Of a DNA stretch of 64,000 bases, positions 1-8,460 are shown in pieces. The notes under the pieces were generated by a model. The model searched no databases, was not told the DNA's origin, and saw only the letters and a program-made list of their open reading frames with translations. Every line of letters starts with the position of its first letter. Within the stretch, counting starts at the first letter, position 1. The DNA is from Acidobacteriota bacterium (GTDB lineage Bacteria; Acidobacteriota; Holophagae; Acanthopleuribacterales; Acanthopleuribacteraceae), in the NCBI GenBank assembly GCA_002747255.1, contig PDUC01000039.1:1-64000 (forward strand). Reading direction: 5' to 3'. The position numbers and the translations under genes were made by a program.

Positions 1-78
1 GCTTTAGGATTGGAAAACACCGCTTTCATTGATCCTAGGTATAGGTGCAAGCCCATAATTCCTCAAAAAAAGAAGGAT

Positions 79-477
79 TCAGGGTGAGGAATGTGTGTCT
101 TCGACTCCAGCAACTACAAGTTCATCGTCGGGGTGCAGCATTAAAATCCCACGATTTGACTTTGTAAAATTCAGGGCTATCTGACTGGGGCCGCTCTGTG
201 AAGGGAGCGACAACAAACCCGTCATCATCCGCGGTGTTCCATACTCAACGTGACTTTGAACAGAAAGTTCTTTTCCCTGCGATTTACTGAGCCGGCCCAG
301 CTCCACCAATTCAGGTGACAAATGCCCCAGCTGTCGTGTATGGACTTTCTCCAATACCGATTGACCCTTGACTAATTGAAAGCCTTGTCCATTGCGGTTA
401 ATTTGGCCTGACACCATAACACTCATGAAAATGAAACTAAAACAGGCACAACTCCGCATCAATGATTCTATTTTCAT
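79..477 (-). CDS. Truncated secreted protein resembling an FTP/thermolysin-type protease propeptide
   Basis: 132 residues if started at the ATG ending at 477, which has GGAGG about 6 bases upstream; a longer frame upstream has no ribosome-binding site. The N-terminus is a signal peptide (MKIESL, then a hydrophobic run ending near VSGQ). The last third (GTPRMMTGLLSLPS, then a helix ending ILMLHPDDELVVAG) resembles the start of the FTP propeptide domain of M4/M36 metalloproteases. The frame stops at 79-81, just where that domain would continue, and no catalytic domain follows in the 78 bases left in the window. It may be a decayed remnant or a frameshifted gene whose rest lies outside. The family call is by eye only. 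Confidence 0.5.
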   Translation of the reverse strand: MKIESLMRSCACFSFIFMSVMVSGQINRNGQGFQLVKGQSVLEKVHTRQLGHLSPELVELGRLSKSQGKELSVQSHVEYGTPRMMTGLLSLPSQSGPSQIALNFTKSNRGILMLHPDDELVVAGVEDTHSSP

Positions 478-737
478 CTTTTCCTCCATTAAAAATGATT
501 TGTATTGAAATGGCCATACAAATAAGCTTAGCAACTTTAATACCAGTTTAAAACACTGGAATTGACGCCTGTAACGACTCCTGGCCAAGGGTTGAAGCAG
601 GACATTTTCCATTTTAAGTCGTCCTGTGTTTCAACTATTCCGAAAACAGGAACAAAGGTGTTCCATATCTCGAACAAATCAATCGCCTACGACGTTACAT
701 AAAACTGCTTTTTACTTAATTTCTTGCATTTAAGCCA

Positions 738-754
738 TTGGCACATATCTAGCT
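738..754 (+). promoter_or_regulatory. Candidate sigma-54 promoter of hcp
   Basis: TTGGCACATATCTAGCT matches the -24/-12 pattern: TGGCAC, GG at 740-741 and GC at 752-753 with exactly ten bases between. The -12 box is TAGCT instead of TTGCT. The predicted transcript would start near 765, ahead of the AAGGAG at 782-787 and the hcp ATG at 794. RpoN control of hcp is known in several type VI systems. Confidence 0.5.
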
Positions 755-793
755 AGAAGTGAGGTGCGACGAAAAAAAAACAAGGAGTTAATC

Positions 794-1258
794 ATGACCG
801 TTTCAAGTTACGCAAAAATAGATGGAGTTCCCGGACCCGTTGAGGGCGGAGAACAGGATCAACAAGTAGAAATCTACGAATTTAATTATGAAATCACCAT
901 GCCAACCGATTTAAGAGATGGAACCATTACCGGGCGTCGTCAACATGGATATTTTTCATTCGTGCACGAACTGGACAAAGCTTCTCCGCTGCTGGCAAAG
1001 CATCTATGTGACAACATTGTCATTCCGAGCGTGGTGATAAGCCACTATCGGCCGGACCCCACAGGTGACATTGTCAAGTATTTCTCACATGAAATGAAGG
1101 AGGTCAAAGTTGTCGGCCTAAATGCCTGGAAGCTCAACACATGTGACGATAAGAGCAAGCGGTTCCGCGACCTTGAAACCGTCAGTCTGATGTTTGAAGA
1201 AATTAAGATCAAAGACGAAGAAGGAAACGAGTATACAGACACCTGGAGCCTTGCTTAA
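794..1258 (+). CDS. hcp: Hcp family type VI secretion tube protein
   Basis: 154 residues, the usual Hcp length. The protein opens with YAKIDGVPGPVEGG, followed by a strand-rich core (VEIYEFNYEITMP, RRQHGYFSFVHELDKASPLLAK, IPSVVISHYR), typical of Hcp1/TssD, which forms the hexameric tube of type VI secretion and can carry effectors. The start at 794 is chosen over the in-frame upstream codon at 764 because AAGGAG lies 6 bases before it and MTVSSYAKIDG is the family N-terminus. No other type VI gene (tssB/C, vgrG, clpV) is in the window, so it is an orphan hcp here. A sigma-54-like promoter precedes it and a strong terminator follows, so it is probably monocistronic. Confidence 0.88.
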   Translation: MTVSSYAKIDGVPGPVEGGEQDQQVEIYEFNYEITMPTDLRDGTITGRRQHGYFSFVHELDKASPLLAKHLCDNIVIPSVVISHYRPDPTGDIVKYFSHEMKEVKVVGLNAWKLNTCDDKSKRFRDLETVSLMFEEIKIKDEEGNEYTDTWSLA

Positions 1259-1306
1259 GTCACCAGAACAACTGTGCATTTCTTACCCTCACTTTCCAGC
1301 TCAAAC

Positions 1307-1336
1307 AAAAAACCCCGTTTTTCGGGGTTTTTTTTT
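1307..1336 (+). terminator. Rho-independent terminator after hcp
   Basis: AACCCCG at 1311-1317 pairs with CGGGGTT at 1323-1329 around a T5 loop. It is extended by A/T pairing and followed by a run of T to 1336. It lies 50 bases after the hcp stop. Confidence 0.85.
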
Positions 1337-1450
1337 ACCATCTGGAAAAAAGCCTATTGCTTTATGAAACCGCTTCAGAAGTTTTAAAAAACTTGGTAAA
1401 GTACGTTGATCTATGACAGAACAGGATTGATTAACGATATAAGGTGTAAG

Positions 1451-1463
1451 TTGACAGTGTCAA
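1451..1463. promoter_or_regulatory. Palindrome TTGACAGTGTCAA, possible operator
   Basis: A perfect 13-base dyad with a central G lies 25 bases before the cupin start and is flanked by GGTGT on the left and ACACC on the right. The left arm also reads as a -35 hexamer (TTGACA). The 12-mer TTGACAGTGTCA recurs at 7021-7032. Which regulator would bind is unknown. Confidence 0.35.
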
Positions 1464-1487
1464 CACCATAAAAAACAGGAGGCTACC

Positions 1488-1838
1488 ATAAAGAAGAAAA
1501 GCCGTCACATTGCATTCAAGCCCATTCCAGCTGGAGAAAAAACCGATTACCAGGTCTTGATTTCCAGCGAAGAAGCACCCCACTTTGCCATGCGCCGCTT
1601 CCGAATCAAGCCAGGTGGTTGTATGCCCAGTCACACCAACACAGTTGAGCATGAACAGTATGTGTTAAAGGGCCGCGCCGAAGTAGGTCTTGGTGAAGAG
1701 ACTTTTCAAGCTGAAGCAGGTGATGTTCTTTTTATTCCCGCAGGCCTGCCACACTGGTATAGAACTTTGGGAGACGAAACATATGAGTTTCTGTGTATGG
1801 TTCCCAATAAGAAAGATTCCATAGAGCTTCTCGACTGA
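1488..1838 (+). CDS. Small single-domain cupin, apparent ATA start
   Basis: 116 residues if begun at the ATA at 1488. The cupin motifs are complete: motif 1 is CMPSHTNTVEHEQYVLKGRAEVGL and motif 2 is GDVLFIPAGLPHWYRTLGD, so metal-binding His/Glu residues are present. The substrate is unknown. A start at TTG 1557 (93 residues) removes the first strands and has no Shine-Dalgarno. AGGAGG at 1479-1484, four bases before ATA, opens the same frame without a stop and gives an N-terminus (FKPIPAGEKTDYQVLISSEEAPH) like other short cupins of about 115 residues. There is no ATG, GTG or other TTG between. Either a rare AUA start is used or the true codon is mutated or misread. Confidence 0.75.
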   Translation: MKKKSRHIAFKPIPAGEKTDYQVLISSEEAPHFAMRRFRIKPGGCMPSHTNTVEHEQYVLKGRAEVGLGEETFQAEAGDVLFIPAGLPHWYRTLGDETYEFLCMVPNKKDSIELLD

Positions 1839-1924
1839 ACATAAAGGATCCTTGCTGACTGCTGGCAAACCCCAACCCATGCCGTACTATGTTCCGAACA
1901 CGCGATTCCGTTATATTGAAATCA

Positions 1925-4261
1925 TCAGCTTGAAGATTTCAGATAATACGATTCCCCTGCGTTGCCAAGCCGGGTCACAAAACCTTTTGGATAGGAATCC
2001 TTTAACGCGTAAATTCGTCTGTATTGATAGTAAGTAGCCAACACCTTTTGACAGTATCTTTTCGTCTCGGAATAAGTTACATCAAAAATAAAAAGAAGCG
2101 GATCGTATGCCACCTGGTTGTTTTTTCCATCATGAGTGATTCCCAGAGACTTCCATTTCTCGACAGCTCCCTCACCGGCGTTGTAGGCCGCGATAGAGTA
2201 GAGAGACATGTATCCAAAACTTTCCTGCAGCTGTGAAAGAAATGCCGCACCAAGGGAAATGGAAAATTCTGGATTATAAAGATCTTCAAGACGGGGCTTC
2301 AGTTGATTGGGAAAACGCTTAAGGGAGATTCTTCGGGCCGTTTCAGGAATAAATTGCATAAGTCCTCTTGCGCTTGCCCCGGATTTAGCCACTGCATTGA
2401 AATGGGTCTCCTCTCTTATAATGGACTCCAACAGCAGGGGGTCAATTCGCGAATAAACGGCTTCTTTCTCCACTTGATCGTAATAACCCAGGGGGTACAA
2501 AAGTTTCTGAAGATATAAGGGCAAGTCTTCAATGGCTGTACCCGGGGGATAGAGTGCCTTCAGTGCCGTTGATTTAAGAATCGTCTGATGAGGCATGGCC
2601 GCGGCATTAAACCACATGGCAGAGAGCAAAAGATAGTCCTCTCTTGATAGAAATGCCCTGTCCTTTTTCCAGTTTAGCAAGAGCGCGGCCCAGTCAAAGC
2701 GACCAATTCTAGCTAAATTGCCGGCAGGATGACTGTCTGGTAAGCTCTCAAATGAAACTTTATGATTCACCGGGGCATCCATGACATCCTCTTTAGCTGA
2801 AAAGGACAGTCCATCCAGTCCGGTGCTATCCTTTTTTAGATCCAGCATATGATCAGCAGCGATACCAAAGTAGTGGTTGGGATGATGAGCGGTCAAGGAC
2901 TCCCAGGAGCGGTCCGCCAGTTCAAGTTCACCCAGGCATTGAAACACAACGCCTTTCCAAAATTGTATTTCCACTTTCGCGTGTATTTCCCCGTTTGCCT
3001 GGGGTAAGCGATCTAAATGAGCCCGCGCCTTGTTGGGTTTGCCTTGGAGAAGAGCTAAAGCCATTCCATTTTGATGATAAAAAGACCGAATCCACTCCGG
3101 TGCGTCTTGCTCATTCATGTACTGCCATAGAGCATCAAACTCCTTCACTCTGCCGATTCTTCGCATGGCCATGATTCTCAGTTTCTCACTCTCCCATCTC
3201 CATTTAACCCCTTTAAGCTTGGCCGCCTGATTTTCAACCCAATGAATGACCTCGTGATCTCTGCCAAGCAGAAAGAGTGCTCTAGCCATTTGGAAAACTG
3301 CCAGTCCCTCGTATTTCGTTCCTCTGAGACTTCCTTGTTCCCGATCCAGAGCTTTACCGAACGCTTCGACAGCCTTGCCCGGTTCTTCCCTTTTCAGATG
3401 AGAAAGACATTTGAAATAAAGAGCCCTCTGCCACTCTCCCCTTGTTTTTTTTGCCACTACTTTTGAAAAAAATGCGTCTGATAAGGAGTAATCTCTGTTG
3501 CGGTAACCCACCATTGCCAAACGCAAAGCGGCTCCTTCAAGATAAGTCGCGTTTTCATTTTCAACCTGGAAATAGACCGAATAGAGAGCTTCATCGCTGC
3601 CAGGCCAGTTTTTTTGCAGCTTTTCAGCGTACTTTCGCGCCTTATGCCTTTCACCTTTAGAATGAGCGATTTGAATCAAATATTGATATGACGGCAACCG
3701 GAACTGATAGAATCTGGCTCTTTTGATCAGGGCTTGAAACATCCTTTGAGCTTTATCCAGGGAGCCCGTTTTCAACTCGAGTTCCGCAAGCAGAAAACGC
3801 CTTTTTTCCTGATAGTTCCCCGCCGGGAGCGTTTCTTCCCGAATGGATTTCAATACAGCGCGAGCTTGATTCCTGTTCTCCAGCTCCAAATAGGCCTCTG
3901 CCAGCCCCATCTTGATGAGGCCTGCCGGTTCGGCCGCATTTAGCTTATAAGCCTGTAAAACCGTGTGCCACTTTCTCTCGTTTTCAGCTGCAAGAGCCCT
4001 GGTAAGCGACAGCCTCTCGTTTTGATAACGCTCGACGTCTTGAACCTTCAGTTCATCGAGTGTTCTCTTTACCAGGGTCCAGTTTCCGGTTTCACAGTAC
4101 TGTCTCAACCAGGACAGTCTGTATTCCCACAAAATATCCCCGTTCAAAGCGGGGGACAATTTCTGTGATACTCTTTCAGGCAAGACACCGTGCTTGTTGA
4201 TTACAGACTGTGTGGTAAGTGTACCTGTTTGCAGAATGAATAGAATAGAGAGCAAAATCAT
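1925..4261 (-). CDS. Soluble lytic murein transglycosylase (Slt-type) with TPR-like N-terminus
   Basis: 778 residues, periplasmic. A signal peptide (MILLSILFILQTG) precedes roughly 550 residues of helical TPR-like repeats (for example LAEAYLELENRNQARAVL and YLEGAALRLAMVGY). The SLT catalytic domain is C-terminal: SIIREETHFNAVAKSGASAR, then GLMQFIPETARR, and YSIAAYNAGEGAVEKW near 709-724. The catalytic Glu is about residue 617-618 in the REET motif. The enzyme cleaves the MurNAc-GlcNAc bond in peptidoglycan to form 1,6-anhydro ends. It lies 80 bases downstream of the HIT gene on the same strand and probably shares its transcript with it and the pseudokinase gene. Confidence 0.9.
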   Translation of the reverse strand: MILLSILFILQTGTLTTQSVINKHGVLPERVSQKLSPALNGDILWEYRLSWLRQYCETGNWTLVKRTLDELKVQDVERYQNERLSLTRALAAENERKWHTVLQAYKLNAAEPAGLIKMGLAEAYLELENRNQARAVLKSIREETLPAGNYQEKRRFLLAELELKTGSLDKAQRMFQALIKRARFYQFRLPSYQYLIQIAHSKGERHKARKYAEKLQKNWPGSDEALYSVYFQVENENATYLEGAALRLAMVGYRNRDYSLSDAFFSKVVAKKTRGEWQRALYFKCLSHLKREEPGKAVEAFGKALDREQGSLRGTKYEGLAVFQMARALFLLGRDHEVIHWVENQAAKLKGVKWRWESEKLRIMAMRRIGRVKEFDALWQYMNEQDAPEWIRSFYHQNGMALALLQGKPNKARAHLDRLPQANGEIHAKVEIQFWKGVVFQCLGELELADRSWESLTAHHPNHYFGIAADHMLDLKKDSTGLDGLSFSAKEDVMDAPVNHKVSFESLPDSHPAGNLARIGRFDWAALLLNWKKDRAFLSREDYLLLSAMWFNAAAMPHQTILKSTALKALYPPGTAIEDLPLYLQKLLYPLGYYDQVEKEAVYSRIDPLLLESIIREETHFNAVAKSGASARGLMQFIPETARRISLKRFPNQLKPRLEDLYNPEFSISLGAAFLSQLQESFGYMSLYSIAAYNAGEGAVEKWKSLGITHDGKNNQVAYDPLLFIFDVTYSETKRYCQKVLATYYQYRRIYALKDSYPKGFVTRLGNAGESYYLKSSS

Positions 4262-4341
4262 TGTTCTTGTTGAATCAACTCGGGCTGAAAAACGTTTTGA
4301 ATTGAAAGCTCCAGTGAAGGATTTCTTTTAGCTTCAGAATA

Positions 4342-4674
4342 TCACCCGGGCGGCCAGGAGAATTCACGACCGCCCAAGATATGCAGGTGCAGATGAAAAA
4401 CCGTTTGACCTGCTCCTTCTCCATTATTCAATACCAGGCGGTAATCACTCAACCCTTCACTTTCGGCAATTTCAGTTGCTTTTTTAAAAAGTTTACCTAT
4501 GAGTTCCACATCCTCTTCTCCCATCTTGGAAATGGAAGCCAGAGGTTTTACAGGGATAACCAGAATGTGGACGGGAGCCTGCGGGGCAATATCCCTGAAA
4601 GCACAAACTTCATCATCTCTGAAAACGATGTCTGCAGGAATCTGTCCATCCAGTATTTTTTGAAAGATAGTCAT
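4342..4674 (-). CDS. HIT family (histidine triad) nucleotide-binding protein
   Basis: 110 residues, the normal HINT length. The histidine triad HLHLHILGG is at about 94-102 and the C-terminus REFSWPPG is the usual HINT ending. FQKILDGQIPADIVFRDDEV is the conserved N-terminus. HINT proteins hydrolyse purine nucleoside phosphoramidates such as adenylylated lysine. AGGAGG sits about 6 bases before the ATG, and the gene starts 9 bases after the pseudokinase stop, so the two are surely co-transcribed. A role with the neighbouring pseudokinase is possible but unproven. Confidence 0.93.
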   Translation of the reverse strand: MTIFQKILDGQIPADIVFRDDEVCAFRDIAPQAPVHILVIPVKPLASISKMGEEDVELIGKLFKKATEIAESEGLSDYRLVLNNGEGAGQTVFHLHLHILGGREFSWPPG

Positions 4675-4683
4675 CTCGACCTC

Positions 4684-6651
4684 CTAGAGTACTCTAAAGT
4701 GAATCACAATCTGCTTTTCACACTTGCTGGGAAGACCATTTTTAATGGGAGGCGTGTACTTTAGACGTTTAGCGCAGCTGATGGCCCTTTTTAACATGCC
4801 ATAGTCGTTCTCCAAACCGGCTAACGGGTTCTGTTCCAGGCTGTGATCTACAGTTTGACCCATTTCATCAATCGTCACTTTGAAGATATAAGCGTAATAC
4901 TTACCGCTCTTTAGGATGCCAGCAGAGAGAGCCGATCGGGAAGGTGTATAATAGTTACTGCCATTCAGGGGTTTTTCCAGTTGCGCAGCATTATCCATCA
5001 TGGCGTAAGGTAGAATACGGGAAGAGGGAGCCTCAATCGAAGCAGAGGTGGTTGCAGCCTCCGCATTGGTGGTTGATGCCTCGGGAATTATTTTTTCCTC
5101 AGTCAAACGGCTTACGGCCACTTTTTCCGCTTCCTCAAGAGCTTTCTTTTCAGCTTCAGCTTTAAGCCTGGCTTCCTCTTTTTCCTTCTCTATCCTGCGC
5201 TGCTCTTCCCGCTCTTTTTGAATCCGTTCGAGCTCAGCCTCCATGGCGGCCATTTTCGCCTGGTTGGCCTTGCGCTCTGCTTCCATCTTTTTGCGTTCAT
5301 CCACTATTTTTTCGGCATTTTTCATTTCTTCATCGAGACGCGCGTTCTCAGCTTCCATTTCTTCCATCTGTAACCTTAGCTGTTTACGAAGTCTTTGTAT
5401 TTCAAGGTCTTTACTCTTTTCTCGCAATGCCTTGGATTCATCTTTTGCAGACTTTTGACTTTCCAACAAAGCCAGTTTTTGAGCTTGACGCTTAGACTCT
5501 TCACGGCTAGGTCTGATAAACAGGAAGTACAGAGCAGCAATGACAAGAACGAGCAAGACACTCGTAATACCAAAAATCAAGCCTAATTTATTGTTTTTTT
5601 CTGGTTCCATGCGAACAGAAGACACTTTAGGAGCAGGGTTTGGTTGTGATCCCTCGGAAGCCGTCCGCTGAATTGGTTTCGGCATCACAGGGGGAACGAC
5701 TTCTGATACCGTTTCAAATGTATGCTTTTTTTCCCTGGATATACTTTCAGCGCGTTTTTCTACCTCGTCTCTAAATGCTGAATGCATGAAAAAGGCCAGA
5801 TTGAATGTCGTGGGTGAGTATTCGCCAGAGTAAAGCAGCTTTTCCATATCGGCGTTGAGATCATGAGTTGTCTTATAGGAATTGGGAAGGTTAGGGTCTA
5901 AAGCATGCAAGAGAACATTGACTATTTTGTCTGGAATTGGCGTATCGGTTGCAGCCATCATCGATTCAGAAATGCGTGTTTCGGCTATCTTACTCTTTCC
6001 AGGGCTGTAAAAATCTTCACCTGTCAGCATTTGAAATAAAATGGCACCCATGGAAAAAATGGCGTACCGATCGAGGTCACCTTTTCCAACATGATCACCT
6101 TGAGGAAAGTACTTCTTGTATGAGGACAATAGCTCCATGTGCGCGGCTAATTGCTCTCGAATACTGTGACTGATACTGAAACCCCGGATTTTGAGATCAC
6201 CCTCCGCTGAGATATTGATAAAGGCTGGAAGAACAAGGGCGTGAGGTTGATTCGACTGAGATGCATAACTCAAAGCCGATGCCAGTTTTCCGGCAATAAT
6301 GAGGGCGTGATCCACTTGAAAAGGAATGCCTTCACTGTGAGATTTATCAAACAGCTGTTCTAAACAGTAAGATTCCTGATAGGGGTATATGGCAAGGAGA
6401 GAACCCTCTACAATTTCTGTTTTTTCAGCTAAAATATTCGGATGTTTCAGCTTGGTTGCAGTAACAGAGTGACCAAGCCAGCTTTCTGTCAAACTGGCAT
6501 TTTTACTTAAGTCAGAAGACAGAAGATCAACTCTTTGGTGGTTTAAAATTGCTGAACCACTTACTTGACCGGCCCTCCATGAACTGAATAAGCTAGACTG
6601 AAATTCCTCATCAAACAAGGCATAAGCACCCACTCGTTTTATATCAACCAT
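4684..6651 (-). CDS. Pseudokinase / transmembrane / coiled-coil / TonB-C-like fusion protein
   Basis: 655 residues. Residues 1-275 resemble a Ser/Thr kinase fold, best seen in the C-lobe (DLDRYAIFSMGAILFQMLTG, 192-211). The catalytic HRD is replaced by PHALVLPAF (about 136-144) and DFG by RGF (156-158), so catalysis is unlikely. A Pro-rich linker (319-345) leads to one membrane helix (LGLIFGITSVLLVLVIAALY, 356-375), then a long charged coiled coil rich in Glu/Lys/Arg (about 380-515). The last ~95 residues end KYTPPIKNGLPSKCEKQIVIHF, typical of TonB C-terminal or energy-transducer domains. The kinase-like part should be cytoplasmic and the TonB-like part periplasmic. The start is supported by GGAGGG 6 bases upstream. 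Confidence 0.75.
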   Translation of the reverse strand: MVDIKRVGAYALFDEEFQSSLFSSWRAGQVSGSAILNHQRVDLLSSDLSKNASLTESWLGHSVTATKLKHPNILAEKTEIVEGSLLAIYPYQESYCLEQLFDKSHSEGIPFQVDHALIIAGKLASALSYASQSNQPHALVLPAFINISAEGDLKIRGFSISHSIREQLAAHMELLSSYKKYFPQGDHVGKGDLDRYAIFSMGAILFQMLTGEDFYSPGKSKIAETRISESMMAATDTPIPDKIVNVLLHALDPNLPNSYKTTHDLNADMEKLLYSGEYSPTTFNLAFFMHSAFRDEVEKRAESISREKKHTFETVSEVVPPVMPKPIQRTASEGSQPNPAPKVSSVRMEPEKNNKLGLIFGITSVLLVLVIAALYFLFIRPSREESKRQAQKLALLESQKSAKDESKALREKSKDLEIQRLRKQLRLQMEEMEAENARLDEEMKNAEKIVDERKKMEAERKANQAKMAAMEAELERIQKEREEQRRIEKEKEEARLKAEAEKKALEEAEKVAVSRLTEEKIIPEASTTNAEAATTSASIEAPSSRILPYAMMDNAAQLEKPLNGSNYYTPSRSALSAGILKSGKYYAYIFKVTIDEMGQTVDHSLEQNPLAGLENDYGMLKRAISCAKRLKYTPPIKNGLPSKCEKQIVIHFRVL

Positions 6652-7037
6652 TGAATTCCCTCCATTGGTAAAAATACAAAGATTACTACTTGAATGTATC
6701 AGGATTCAGCCAACCTGTAATGTAATCATATGTCGATTAAAAGTTAACAATGAAGTGCTTTTATGTCAAGACTTAAGAGAGATTTCATAGGGTTTCAAGT
6801 TAACACCAGGCAGAATAGCCAGGTGAAAAATTATGAACCGCGATCATAAGTTAAACTCGACAATTGCTTTTCCTGCTTCTGTCCTGTCGCAACTCTGTTC
6901 GTCCTTGAAAGGACGCCGTTGATGATAAAAACAGTTGCAAGCCGGTGGAACACCCCGTTCTGCTCAATTCAAAATACGTGTAAACTCGAACCACGATCAA
7001 AGCTGCGTTCTCTTGAGGGCTTGACAGTGTCATGTAT
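6652..7037. other. Intergenic region with small inverted repeats, no gene seen
   Basis: No convincing gene in 386 bases. It should hold the promoter of the minus-strand pseudokinase operon. CGTCCTTGAAAGGACG near 6899-6914 is a small hairpin. TTGACAGTGTCA at 7021-7032 is the same 12-mer as the dyad before the cupin gene. Minus-strand frames here lack ribosome-binding sites. Confidence 0.5.
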
Positions 7038-8021
7038 TCAGAGGTCTGTTGAAATTGTAATAGAGGGTGTTGATTCAGCGAGATTCTCTTTTCCCAGGGG
7101 AATTGAGCGATAATACTGATCAATAATTTGGTTTATACCGGCATAGGAGGCAAGAAAAGCTTTAATTTTCATTCCGGTATAGAATTGAAGCTGATCGAGG
7201 ATACTGAAGTCGGTTGGGTCCAGGCAGGCAACTGATAACTCGCCATCTTTCGCGGCAATGGGAACAACGTGATATTTCTCCGCGACTTCCAGGGGGATGT
7301 ATTCCAGGATCTCTCTTGAAAAAAAAACCTGGGAGAGATTAACCTCTTTCACACCCATCTGCCTAGCCAAAAACATTTTCAGTTTTTGCTCGCTGATAGC
7401 CCCTATTTCAATTAAATTACGTCCTATAACGCCACCTTGTTGACACTGCCGCTTGAGGGCACGACTCAGTTGATGCGGCTGTATCATGCCAGCCTCCACA
7501 AGAAGCTGACCGAGTCGTTTGTGTCCAGTCTCGGACGGAACTATTTGTTGATCGGTACATTCCTGTGGTGCAGATGAACCATCTGTAAAAGGAACTCCGC
7601 TGTAATACCGGGTAATGGCTTCGAGAATACTCGAATAGGTAGACAGCAGCGGAACGATATTCCGCCCTGTAATAAAGCTCAGTTCATCAAGAATGGCAAT
7701 GTTAGTGGGATCGGCACAGGCGATCTCAAGTGTGTTGGGTTTTTTATAGGCAACCGGAATAACATTGTATTTTTCAACCATACCTTTCGTCATCATTTTG
7801 AGCACGCGTTCGGGAATGGGAAAGGACTTTAAATCGATGCTCTTCACACCTGTGGACTTAGCGAGAAAAGCCAGGAGCTCGTCTTCCGTAATCATGTAGA
7901 GTAAGACCAAATTGGAGCCGAACAATCCGCCGCACCTTTTCTGCCTTTTCAATGCCAACTCTAATTGCTCAGTTGTGATGAGCCCTGCATCCACCAGCCT
8001 TTCTCCAAGCTTTTTTGTCAT
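7038..8021 (-). CDS. Tandem MshEN (GspE/PilB N-terminal) domain protein without ATPase
   Basis: 327 residues made of two copies of the MshEN/T2SSE_N domain. Copy 1 begins KKLGERLVDAGLITTEQLEL and ends near ITRYYSG. Copy 2 begins RLGQLLVEAGMIQPHQLSRA and ends IIDQYYRS. Each has the helical LG..L...G.I....L..AL..Q part and the C-terminal half (VEKYNVIPVAYK / AEKYHVVPIAAK) with an ADPTN or LDPTD motif. In type II secretion and type IV pilus ATPases this module can bind c-di-GMP or partner subunits. No Walker motifs follow. The start at 8021 has GGGAGG six bases before it; an ATG at 8033 overlaps that site. It probably acts as an adaptor or c-di-GMP sensor for pilus or secretion ATPases; this is inference. 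Confidence 0.8.
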   Translation of the reverse strand: MTKKLGERLVDAGLITTEQLELALKRQKRCGGLFGSNLVLLYMITEDELLAFLAKSTGVKSIDLKSFPIPERVLKMMTKGMVEKYNVIPVAYKKPNTLEIACADPTNIAILDELSFITGRNIVPLLSTYSSILEAITRYYSGVPFTDGSSAPQECTDQQIVPSETGHKRLGQLLVEAGMIQPHQLSRALKRQCQQGGVIGRNLIEIGAISEQKLKMFLARQMGVKEVNLSQVFFSREILEYIPLEVAEKYHVVPIAAKDGELSVACLDPTDFSILDQLQFYTGMKIKAFLASYAGINQIIDQYYRSIPLGKENLAESTPSITISTDL

Positions 8022-8226
8022 ACAACCTCCCATGTTTTAAGCTCTGTCTTTCACAAGGTACAATTTGTTAACATCAAATGTAGGGCAAAACACACAATTA
8101 GACAAGAACTTTCCGTGAGACGTTAGAACTTAGAGCTCCAGAGGCGCAGCTTACCCGCAGGTCTAAACTTAAATATTTGAATTAAAGGTACGTTACCAAA
8201 GCGTAAGAGTGCCTGCTAAAGACACC

Positions 8227-8460
8227 TTATCGGGTTAGCAGGTCTTTGATTTCGCTAAAACCCGGCAGCTTCCCAGCTGAAACGACCTTCCCATCAACAG
8301 CCAGAGCGGGTGTTACCATAACACCATACGATAAAATGTCATTGATGTCCGTTACTTTTTCCAATTCACAATCAAGCTGCAGTTCAGCCGCAGCCTTAGA
8401 AGCTAAATCTGCCAATTTATTACACTTGGCACAACCTGTTCCTAAAATTTGTATTTTCAC
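8227..8460 (-). CDS. Small thioredoxin-like (TM0996/MTH895-type) redox protein
   Basis: 77 residues from a GTG start that has AAGGAG 8 bases upstream. The CxxC site is in MKIQILGTGCAKCNKLADLA and the cis-Pro is in YGVMVTPALAVDGKVVSAGK. Both length and motifs fit the glutaredoxin-like family usually found beside ArsP/UPF0718 permeases, as here: the permease gene lies immediately upstream on the same strand. A role in thiol transfer linked to metal or metalloid export is inferred from the pairing. Confidence 0.85.
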   Translation of the reverse strand: MKIQILGTGCAKCNKLADLASKAAAELQLDCELEKVTDINDILSYGVMVTPALAVDGKVVSAGKLPGFSEIKDLLTR

